5,847 bases of DNA from positions 1 through 5,847 of the forward strand of contig JACFNS010000176.1 of assembly GCA_019454705.1 (NCBI GenBank), given 5' to 3'. This DNA comes from Taibaiella sp. (GTDB lineage: Bacteria; Bacteroidota; Bacteroidia; Chitinophagales; Chitinophagaceae). The notes below the pieces were generated by a model that saw nothing but the letters and a program-made list of their open reading frames with translations, did no database searches and was not told the origin of the DNA. Made by a program: the position numbers and the translations under genes. Positions 1 to 5,193 of the stretch are shown here, one piece after another. Positions within the stretch are counted from its first letter, which is position 1. Each line of letters opens with the position of its first letter.

Positions 1-405
1 ACAGACGAATCCTTCTTTTGCCCTTGTCATTGGATGTTTTACACTGTCGAATGGTGACGATGTGATGGTCATTTTGTAGTCAAGTGCATGTTCAGATTGA
101 CTAGTAGTGCTTGTTTCATTCTTGCATGTGTAATCATAAAAAAAACGTTCATCATCTAATACAAAGTACTTTTCTAATGCTTTTTTAAGAAATGTATCGT
201 CTAAAGATTCATAACTAACCTGCTCGTACTGGTATCTGTACTTCTCATATAACAGGGTGTCATTATTCCCATCGGTTTTATCAGGAGTTTCGGCAATACT
301 AATACTATCATCAATTTGTCGGCCATCGGCGTCTTTTCTATCGGATTCAGCACATGAGATTATCAATAATAACAAAGGGAATATCTTACAGATGGTTTTC
401 AGCAT
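1..405 (-). CDS. Putative lipoprotein, N-terminal part (runs off left edge)
   Basis: An open frame of 135 codons starts at the ATG at 405-403 and reaches the left window edge without a stop, so the C-terminus is missing. The first residues are MLKTICKIFPLLLLIISC: a short basic start, a hydrophobic stretch and a lipobox-like ISC with the lipidated cysteine at about residue 18. This indicates export and anchoring as a lipoprotein. After the cysteine comes a polar, Asp/Glu-rich linker (ESDRKDADGRQIDD), then a mixed region with many Tyr, Lys and Thr. Acidic residues soon after the cysteine resemble surface-export signals described in some Bacteroidota, but this is weak evidence. I recognise no domain and propose no function. 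The gene is visibly AT-richer than the neighbouring glutamine synthetase gene. An AAGGA lies 13 nt upstream of the start, too far for a convincing Shine-Dalgarno site. Confidence 0.72.
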   Translation of the reverse strand, partial: MLKTICKIFPLLLLIISCAESDRKDADGRQIDDSISIAETPDKTDGNNDTLLYEKYRYQYEQVSYESLDDTFLKKALEKYFVLDDERFFYDYTCKNETSTTSQSEHALDYKMTITSSPFDSVKHPMTRAKEGFVC

Positions 406-510
406 AATAATAAAGTGTCCTTAAAACTAAGGGTTATTTTTCAATCTCATTTACTGATAATAGCTTTAGGCCATCCATACAACCCTCACCCAACCCCAAC
501 TGAAACCATT
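406..510. other. Intergenic spacer with G-rich tract
   Basis: This spacer separates the acetyltransferase stop from the lipoprotein start. On the minus strand, positions 497-481 read as a run of GGGG, GGG and GGG tracts. A near match to a Bacteroidota -7 element (TAGTTTTA, last base off consensus) sits at 429-422 on the minus strand, without a clear -33 partner. I see no hairpin terminator for the acetyltransferase gene and no small gene. Confidence 0.3.
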
Positions 511-1125
511 TTACATCATGGCAGTTAGCATTTTTACCCGCTCATTAGCCTGCGCTATTACTTCTCCAGTTAATCCTTTATCTATGACAGTAAACGCCGT
601 TGGCAGGGGCGGCTCAACATAATGTTCGTCCAGGAAGAGCTGCATCCATATATTGCTGTGCCACTCCCCCAGTTTATAACCAACGTTCCTGAACATGCCT
701 ATATCTTCAAAACCCATAGACCGGTGAAAGGCCAGGCTGGCAGCGTTTGTAGAGAGTATGCTCACGTATATGCTCTTATACCCCTGTTCTTTCATCAGCG
801 CAAACAGGGCATCGTATAATATGCGCGCTATACCACGACGGTGGTGCGCCTCGGATAAATACACCGTGGTCTCGGCGCACCAGCTGTACCCCATCCTTTC
901 CCTGTGCGTGCTGCCATAAGCATAACCTATTATTTCCCCGCCATATTCGCAAACCAGGTAGGGATATTTTGCGCTTATTTTAGCAATTCTGTTCCTGAAT
1001 TCTTCCACAGAGGGCACGTCATATTCAAATGTACTCGCGGTTTGTTGTACATAAGGCTTGTACACATTCAGTACTTGTTCCGCATCGTTTACGGCAGCTA
1101 ATCTTATTCTGTATTCATTCATCAT
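511..1125 (-). CDS. GNAT N-acetyltransferase, phosphinothricin/methionine sulfoximine acetyltransferase type
   Basis: A cytosolic enzyme predicted to transfer an acetyl group from acetyl-CoA to an amino group. Counting from the ATG at 1125, the acetyl-CoA loop HHRRGIA is at about residues 94-100. Before it is AETTVYLSE, with a Glu at about 85 that is conserved in the PAT family. After it come NAASLAFHRSMGF (about 127-139) and FRNVGYKLGEWHSNIWMQ (about 145-162). This order is typical of PAT/bar-type enzymes that acetylate phosphinothricin or methionine sulfoximine. At 204 residues it is some 20-30 longer than usual, because of a C-terminal tail starting around EPPLPTAF. A longer frame from 1149 is unlikely, since that ATG lies in the loop of the upstream gene's terminator; a start at 1122 is equally possible. 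It lies 43 nt after the glutamine synthetase stop on the same strand, with no TAnnTTTG promoter in the gap. The true substrate is unproven; many family members are only annotated as generic N-acetyltransferases. Confidence 0.88.
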   Translation of the reverse strand: MMNEYRIRLAAVNDAEQVLNVYKPYVQQTASTFEYDVPSVEEFRNRIAKISAKYPYLVCEYGGEIIGYAYGSTHRERMGYSWCAETTVYLSEAHHRRGIARILYDALFALMKEQGYKSIYVSILSTNAASLAFHRSMGFEDIGMFRNVGYKLGEWHSNIWMQLFLDEHYVEPPLPTAFTVIDKGLTGEVIAQANERVKMLTAMM

Positions 1126-1130
1126 TACTA

Positions 1131-1160
1131 TAATTAAAAACCCCGCCATGCGGCGGGGTT
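1131..1160 (-). terminator. Intrinsic terminator after glutamine synthetase gene
   Basis: On the minus strand a perfect 9-bp stem (AACCCCGCC / GGCGGGGTT, plus-strand arms 1139-1147 and 1152-1160) encloses a 4-nt loop. A run of five T (1140-1136) and AT-rich sequence follow. It starts 8 nt after the glutamine synthetase stop and ends just before the acetyltransferase start, so it should limit but perhaps not abolish transcription into that gene. Confidence 0.85.
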
Positions 1161-1168
1161 CGTTGTGT

Positions 1169-3361
1169 TTATCTTAAGAACAACAGTTCGCGGTACTTAG
1201 GCAGCGGCCACAGTTTGTCGTCCACTATCAGTTCCAGTTTATCTACATGGTAGCGTATTTTATCGAAGTGTGGTTTCACATCGTTGCAATACAGGTCGGC
1301 GCGTTTGTGGCTGTCTTCCACTTTGTTCGCCTTTTTGCGGGCTTCTATCATGCTCTCCACATTGTCGTTGATGTTCTGTATATGCCTGCTCACCACTTCC
1401 ACCAGGTTCAGCTGTGCTTTGTAGGTGGCTTCACCCAATCCCAGTTCTTTCAATCCTTTTACATTTTCTATCAGCGTGTTCTGGTAAGATATAGCTGCAG
1501 GCAATATGTGGTTGGTAGCCATATAGCCCAGTATGCGGGCTTCTATCTGCACCTTCTTTATATACTCTTCCAGCATTATTTCCACACGGGCTTCCAGTTC
1601 GCGCTCGCTGTATATGTTGTTTTCAAAGAACAGTTTCTTAGCGCTCTCTGTCAGGTAGGCGTTCAGTGCTTCGGGCGTGGTCTTCATATTGCTCAGGCCG
1701 CGCTTTTCTGCTTCTTTGGCCCACTCCTCGCTGTAGTTGTCGCCTTCAAAACGTATCTTCTTCGACTCTGCAATGTATTTACGCAATACATGCATGATGG
1801 CTATTTCTTTCTTATCGCCTTTCTCTATCAACCCGTCCACTTCTGCCTTGAACTTCTTCAGCGAGTCGGCCATGATGGTGTTGATAATCATCAGCGGAGA
1901 ACCACAGTTGGCTGCAGAACCCACCGCGCGGAACTCGAACTTATTACCCGTAAATGCAAAGGGGCTGGTACGGTTGCGGTCGGTATTGTCCATCAGCAGC
2001 TCGGGTATCTGCTTATGTATATCCAGTTTCAGTATCACTTCATCCTGCTCACTGAATTTTTCTTTCACACGCTCTTCCACTTCGTTCAGCACCTGTGTCA
2101 GGTAGCGGCCCACATATACTGATATGATGGCGGGCGGCGCTTCGTTGGCACCCAGGCGGTGGTCGTTACCGGCTGATGCGATAGCGGCACGCAGCAGGTC
2201 GGCGTTATCATGCACGGCTTTGATGATGTTCACAAAGAAAGTCAGGAACATCAGGTTGGTACGTGGTGTTTTACCGGGAGAAAGCAGGTTAACACCTGTA
2301 TCAGTTGCCAGGCTCCAGTTGTTGTGCTTACCGCTACCGTTCACACCTGCAAATGGTTTTTCGTGCAGCAGCACTTTCAGCCTGTGGCGTTTGGCTACCT
2401 TGGTCATTACGTCCATCAGCAGGCTGTTGTGGTCCACAGCTATGTTCGCTTCTTCAAATATCGGCGCACATTCAAACTGGCCGGGCGCTACCTCGTTGTG
2501 GCGGGTGCGCAGTGGTATGCCCAGTTTGTACGATTCCTGTTCGAAGTCCTGCATGAAGGCGTACACACGCTCAGGTATAGTACCAAAGTAATGGTCTTCC
2601 AACTGCTGGCCCTTAGCGGGTGCGTGGCCTACCAGTGTACGTCCGCACAGCACCAGGTCGGGGCGGGCGTTGGCCATCACCTCGTCCACTACAAAGTATT
2701 CCTGCTCCCAGCCCAGGGTAGCAGTTACTTTGGTTACATTTTTATCAAAATAATTACAAACATCTACCGCCGCTTTGTTCAGCTCGTGTATCGACCTGAG
2801 CAGGGGTGCTTTATAATCCAGGCTCTCACCATTGTAAGCTATAAAGATAGTAGGGATGCACAGTGTCTTACCCTGTCCGCTCTCAATAATGAATGCGGGA
2901 GAAGAGGGGTCCCACGCGGTATAACCACGCGCCTCGAACGTAGCACGTATGCCACCGTTGGGGAAGCTGGATGCATCGGGCTCCTGCTGTATCAGCGCAT
3001 CGCCGTCAAATATTTCTATGGCTGTGCCATCGCTTTTTATGGTAAAGAACGAATCGTGTTTCTCAGCAGTAGTACCTGTCAGCGGCTGGAACCAGTGCGA
3101 AAAGTGGGTAACCCCATGCGACTCTGCCCATGCCTTCATGCCTGCGGCCACCTGGTCGGCTATGCGGCGGTCCAGTTTTTCGCCTGCCTTTATTGAAGCC
3201 ATCAGGTTTTTGTAAGCCTCATCGCTCAGGTGCTCGCGCATAACGCGCTCGGTAAATACGTGGCTGCCAAATATGGAAGTGATTTTTTTACCGGCGTAGT
3301 GCCCGATTTTTTTCTCCTCCCTGGCCAGGTCCTGTAATGCAAGAAAACGTAAAGAAGACAT
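1169..3361 (-). CDS. glnN: Glutamine synthetase type III
   Basis: Cytosolic enzyme that makes glutamine from glutamate, ammonia and ATP, the entry point of ammonia assimilation. The 730-residue length fits type III enzymes (about 700-730), not type I (about 470) or type II (about 350). Visible motifs in order: HFSHWFQPLTGTTAEKHDSF (86-105); GWEQEYF (217-223), with metal-binding glutamates; RHNEVAPGQFE (287-297); NGSGKHNNWS (341-350), the ATP/glutamate-binding histidine region; NDHRLGANEAPPAI (399-412), a type III signature; and NRTSPFAFTGNKFEFRAVGS (463-482), with active-site arginines. The C-terminal 180 or so residues are charged and helical, as in the family. Nothing is truncated. The start at 3361 follows a good promoter at a short distance. 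The phosphopantetheinyl transferase gene lies 99 bp upstream on the same strand but has its own promoter, so glnN is probably transcribed alone and ends at the hairpin terminator downstream. Confidence 0.98.
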   Translation of the reverse strand: MSSLRFLALQDLAREEKKIGHYAGKKITSIFGSHVFTERVMREHLSDEAYKNLMASIKAGEKLDRRIADQVAAGMKAWAESHGVTHFSHWFQPLTGTTAEKHDSFFTIKSDGTAIEIFDGDALIQQEPDASSFPNGGIRATFEARGYTAWDPSSPAFIIESGQGKTLCIPTIFIAYNGESLDYKAPLLRSIHELNKAAVDVCNYFDKNVTKVTATLGWEQEYFVVDEVMANARPDLVLCGRTLVGHAPAKGQQLEDHYFGTIPERVYAFMQDFEQESYKLGIPLRTRHNEVAPGQFECAPIFEEANIAVDHNSLLMDVMTKVAKRHRLKVLLHEKPFAGVNGSGKHNNWSLATDTGVNLLSPGKTPRTNLMFLTFFVNIIKAVHDNADLLRAAIASAGNDHRLGANEAPPAIISVYVGRYLTQVLNEVEERVKEKFSEQDEVILKLDIHKQIPELLMDNTDRNRTSPFAFTGNKFEFRAVGSAANCGSPLMIINTIMADSLKKFKAEVDGLIEKGDKKEIAIMHVLRKYIAESKKIRFEGDNYSEEWAKEAEKRGLSNMKTTPEALNAYLTESAKKLFFENNIYSERELEARVEIMLEEYIKKVQIEARILGYMATNHILPAAISYQNTLIENVKGLKELGLGEATYKAQLNLVEVVSRHIQNINDNVESMIEARKKANKVEDSHKRADLYCNDVKPHFDKIRYHVDKLELIVDDKLWPLPKYRELLFLR

Positions 3362-3386
3362 TAGATTAAATTTTTCGCAAATCTAA
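3361..3386. repeat. 7-bp inverted repeat over glnN start and -7 box
   Basis: TTAGATT (3361-3367) and AATCTAA (3380-3386) are perfect inverted repeats separated by 12 nt. The right arm overlaps the -7 element and the left arm touches the start codon. It could be an operator for a nitrogen regulator, but the arms are short and AT-rich, so chance is possible. Confidence 0.3.
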
Positions 3387-3410
3387 ATTATTTCCTGCAA
3401 TTCATCCAAA
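3378..3410 (-). promoter_or_regulatory. Bacteroidota-type promoter for glnN
   Basis: On the minus strand TTTG (3410-3407) is followed after 21 nt by TAGATTTG (3385-3378), matching the Bacteroidota -33 TTTG / -7 TAnnTTTG pattern. Transcription should begin about 4-6 nt further on, leaving a leader of only some 10-13 nt before the ATG at 3361. No Shine-Dalgarno sequence is visible, which is usual in this phylum. Confidence 0.6.
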
Positions 3411-3460
3411 TTTTATACAAAAAACTATAAAACATAAATATAGTGAAAATAATTACTTTG

Positions 3461-4102
3461 TCAGAAAGATGGATGGATAATATCCTCATGCACTATTAAA
3501 GCACATGCAAAGTCTTCTCTTACAACGCCTTGTGCAGACATATGCATTTTCGGGTTGGTCAGTTGCAGGTATATATCAAATTGATGATTATATTCATTTT
3601 CAGCATATTTTTCTATCGGCAGGTGGTCTATAAACTCTACCCCCCGCCTTCCCTGCCATTTATATGCCGCCTCTTTGGCGCTCCATGCCAGGGTTATAAG
3701 CTGCGGGTCGTTGCCGAAAAAAGCCTGCTCCCGCTCCGACAGGAATTTGTTTTGCAGGGCTTCCATACGCGGGTGCCAGCATTGTATATCAATACCGCAC
3801 TCTACATAGGGGCTCACCACCGCGGCTACGTATGGCCATGAATGTGATATGGAGAAATAATAGTGGTTATTATCTATACGCGGCTTGTCGTGCTCGTCGG
3901 GCTGTATGTTCAGCAGCGGGAAGTCCTGTTTCAGGTAGCGAAGCAGGAAGCGGCCCGCCAGGCGCTCTATGCGGCGCTTGTCGCTTTTTATATCAGGTGC
4001 GGGCAGGTCGGTACGCTCAATAAAGAAGCTTTCCGGCTCCTCTATCTTCCATATAGCCGCCAGGCTGTATTTATCGCTGCTCCATTCTCTGTATAGTGGC
4101 AT
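3461..4102 (-). CDS. 4'-phosphopantetheinyl transferase superfamily protein
   Basis: Predicted cytosolic enzyme that moves the phosphopantetheine arm of coenzyme A to a serine of a carrier protein (acyl, peptidyl or aryl), converting it to the active form. With the start at 4102 it has 213 residues, normal for Sfp-like enzymes. Motifs: YYFSISHSWPYVAAVVS (about 81-97), GIDIQ (103-107) and WSAKEAAYK (140-148), which carries the Lys and Glu typical of the family. The Mg-binding motif is usually GIDIE or GxDxE; here the second acidic residue is Gln, while the key Asp105 and Glu144 are kept. A longer frame from 4177 is rejected because the likely promoter -7 box (4161-4154) lies inside that extension. 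No carrier protein or synthase gene is nearby, so the partner is unknown. It may serve fatty acid synthesis or a distant biosynthetic cluster. Confidence 0.92.
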   Translation of the reverse strand: MPLYREWSSDKYSLAAIWKIEEPESFFIERTDLPAPDIKSDKRRIERLAGRFLLRYLKQDFPLLNIQPDEHDKPRIDNNHYYFSISHSWPYVAAVVSPYVECGIDIQCWHPRMEALQNKFLSEREQAFFGNDPQLITLAWSAKEAAYKWQGRRGVEFIDHLPIEKYAENEYNHQFDIYLQLTNPKMHMSAQGVVREDFACALIVHEDIIHPSF

Positions 4103-4113
4103 TGCCCCTCCCG

Positions 4114-4132
4114 TCCTCCCCCAGGGGGAGGA
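4114..4132. repeat. GC-rich palindrome in phosphopantetheinyl transferase leader
   Basis: TCCTCCCCC and GGGGGAGGA are perfect 9-bp arms around a single A, so a real hairpin would have a loop of at least three bases. With the adjoining CCCCTCCCG it resembles short CTCCCC...GGGGAG intergenic repeats that I recall as common in Bacteroidota genomes; I could not check this. On the minus strand it lies in the transcribed leader, 11 nt before the ATG at 4102. Confidence 0.65.
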
Positions 4133-4153
4133 GTTAATTATTACACAATCATA

Positions 4154-4161
4154 CAAAGATA
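4154..4161 (-). promoter_or_regulatory. -7 promoter element for phosphopantetheinyl transferase gene
   Basis: TATCTTTG on the minus strand matches TAnnTTTG exactly. At the expected distance upstream (22 nt) there is only TTTC, an imperfect -33 element. Transcription from here would give a leader of about 48 nt that contains the GC-rich hairpin. Confidence 0.5.
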
Positions 4162-4187
4162 AGCCCACGATGTCCACATTCTGAAAG

Positions 4188-4221
4188 GACTTTTGGGTTT
4201 TGACTTTTGAATTTTGACTTG
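4188..4221 (+). repeat. 14-bp tandem repeat upstream of dcd
   Basis: The unit GACTTTTGRRTTTT occurs twice in full (4188-4201 and 4202-4215), differing only by GG versus AA, and is followed by a partial third copy (GACTTG, 4216-4221). Each unit contains TTTG, so the array offers several possible -33 elements to the dcd promoter. Confidence 0.75.
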
Positions 4222-4234
4222 AACCGTATATTTG
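4206..4234 (+). promoter_or_regulatory. Bacteroidota-type promoter for dcd
   Basis: TATATTTG (4227-4234) is an exact match to the -7 element TAnnTTTG. Possible -33 TTTG elements are at 4206-4209 (17-nt spacer) and 4199-4202 (24-nt spacer). The start codon begins only 6 nt after the -7 box, so the transcript should have almost no leader. Confidence 0.6.
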
Positions 4235-4239
4235 CGCCT

Positions 4240-4776
4240 ATGATACTCTCCGACAAGCGCATACTGGAAGAAATGGAAAAAGGTACTATCAAAATAGACC
4301 CTTACAACCGTGCGGACTTAGGCAGCAACAGCTACGATGTGCACCTGGGGCCTACACTGGCCACCTACCGCAACCATATACTGGATGCCAAAGAGCATAA
4401 CCTGATAGATGTGTTTGAAATTCCGGACGAGGGTTTTGTACTGTACCCGCATATCTTTTACCTGGGGGTAACGGCTGAATACACCGAAACTCATGCGCAT
4501 GTACCTTTCTTAGAGGGTAAGTCGAGCACCGGGCGACTGGGTATAGATATACATGCCACAGCCGGCAAGGGCGATGTAGGCTTCTGCGGCAACTGGACAC
4601 TGGAAATCTCAGTAAAGCAACCCGTGAAGGTATATAAGGGTATGCCCATAGGACAGTTAATATACTTCCCCGTAGATGGTGAGATAGAAGTAAAATACAA
4701 CCAGAAGAAAAACGCCAAATACAGCAACCAGCACAATATGCCGGTAGAGAGTATGATGTGGAAGAATAAGTTTTAG
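4240..4776 (+). CDS. dcd: dCTP deaminase
   Basis: Cytosolic enzyme that deaminates dCTP to dUTP, feeding dUMP to thymidylate synthesis. The 178-residue protein starts with MILSDKRILEEMEKGTI, the usual Dcd opening, so the ATG at 4240 is preferred over one at 4207, which would add 11 unrelated residues and begin upstream of the promoter -7 box. Motifs: GSNSYDVHLGP (about 28-38); GKSSTGRLGIDIHATAG (93-109), with the conserved Ser and Arg of the substrate site; GNWTLEI (about 117-123), with the presumed catalytic Glu at 122; GMPIGQLIYF (134-143); and KYSNQ near the C-terminus. Some relatives also hydrolyse dUTP; the sequence alone does not settle whether this one does. It is transcribed divergently from the phosphopantetheinyl transferase gene and lies 3 nt upstream of a disrupted reading frame, so it probably led an operon. 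Confidence 0.95.
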   Translation: MILSDKRILEEMEKGTIKIDPYNRADLGSNSYDVHLGPTLATYRNHILDAKEHNLIDVFEIPDEGFVLYPHIFYLGVTAEYTETHAHVPFLEGKSSTGRLGIDIHATAGKGDVGFCGNWTLEISVKQPVKVYKGMPIGQLIYFPVDGEIEVKYNQKKNAKYSNQHNMPVESMMWKNKF

Positions 4777-4779
4777 ACC

Positions 4780-4836
4780 ATGAAACACATACTTATATTT
4801 ATCCTTTTATTAAGCCATTTCCTTAGTAATCTATAA
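4780..4836 (+). pseudogene. Signal-peptide fragment of a gene cut by the IS
   Basis: The frame reads MKHILIFILLLSHFLSNL and then stops: a short basic start, a strongly hydrophobic core and small polar residues, as in a signal peptide. The ATG lies 3 nt after the dcd stop, which fits translational coupling in an operon. After 18 codons the sequence passes into the left end of the IS3-family element, and the last codons and the TAA may belong to the IS. The original product was probably an exported protein; its identity cannot be told from this fragment. The remainder may lie beyond the right window edge, after the IS. Confidence 0.5.
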
Positions 4837-4857
4837 GTATCCCTAAAAATCGGACAG

Positions 4858-4890
4858 TTTAAAATTAGACTAAATGTCAATAATTTTAAA
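4858..4890. repeat. 10-bp inverted repeat upstream of IS orfA
   Basis: TTTAAAATTA (4858-4867) and TAATTTTAAA (4881-4890) are perfect inverted copies with a 13-nt spacer, ending 9 nt before the orfA start codon. It could form a weak hairpin that masks the start in transcripts entering from dcd, or act as a binding site for the transposase or a regulator. Confidence 0.6.
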
Positions 4891-4899
4891 TTGCATAAG

Positions 4900-5193
4900 A
4901 TGAAAAAGACACGATTTACGGAGACACAAATTGTCAAAGTCCTCAAAGAATATGTGGCAGGCAGGAAGTAGAAAGACCTCTGCCGTGAGTTGGAAATATC
5001 CAAGGCAACGTTTTGCAACTGGAAGAGTAGATACGGAGGTATGGAGGCTTCTGATGTAAAGTGGATGAAGGATTTGGAAGAAGAGAACGCCAGTCTGAAA
5101 AGGATGTTTGCCAACCTGAGTATGGATCATGAGATACTTAAAGAAGTTATCTCAAAAAAGGCTGGTATCCTGCCGGCAAAAAGAGCTGACTGA
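4900..5193 (+). pseudogene. IS3-family transposase OrfA, broken by a stop codon
   Basis: OrfA of IS3-family elements is the DNA-binding part that recognises the terminal repeats. The frame starts at ATG 4900 (MKKTRFTETQIVKVLKEY) and continues through KDLCRELEISKATFCNWKSR, a helix-turn-helix. A coiled-coil or leucine-zipper stretch follows (DLEEENASLKRMFANLSMDHEILKEVISKK), used for oligomerisation in the family. A TAG at 4969-4971, after 23 codons, interrupts the frame within the helix-turn-helix region. Relatives commonly have GRKVEDL or similar here, so a single C-to-T change of a CAG, or two small indels in A-runs, would explain it. The frame otherwise runs to TGA at 5191-5193. A TTG at 4990 could start a shorter product, but it would lack part of the DNA-binding domain. 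Confidence 0.82.
5154..5160 (+). other. A6G slippery heptamer for -1 frameshifting (relic)
   Basis: The heptamer reads A AAA AAG in the orfA frame (codons AAA 5155-5157 and AAG 5158-5160), the classic site used by many IS3-family elements to fuse OrfA and OrfB. After a -1 slip the reading is GWYPAGKK, which fits the start of the OrfB region. A 5-bp stem (5161-5165 with 5173-5177) follows, but it abuts the heptamer with no spacer. A later frameshift makes the fusion non-functional. Confidence 0.6.

Noticed and set aside
1126..1149. Upstream start that would extend the acetyltransferase by 8 residues
   Set aside because: The ATG lies in the loop of the glutamine synthetase terminator hairpin, and the extra residues are not part of the acetyltransferase fold.
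1247..2122. Plus-strand open frame of 291 codons opposite the glutamine synthetase gene
   Set aside because: It is the antisense shadow of a fully conserved enzyme; its translation is rich in His, Phe, Cys and Val with no domain pattern.
2210..3196. Plus-strand open frame of 328 codons opposite the glutamine synthetase gene
   Set aside because: Also an antisense shadow, with a composition unlike a real protein and no promoter or motif.
4103..4177. Upstream start that would extend the phosphopantetheinyl transferase by 25 residues
   Set aside because: The extension crosses the predicted -7 promoter element and the GC-rich palindrome, and its residues do not fit the family.
4207..4239. Upstream start that would extend dCTP deaminase by 11 residues
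   Set aside because: Dcd proteins normally begin MILSDK; the extension overlaps the tandem repeat and the -7 box.
4773..5130. Minus-strand open frames across the IS left end (4773-5114 and 4870-5130)
   Set aside because: They are antisense to the recognisable orfA transposase relic and show no family features.
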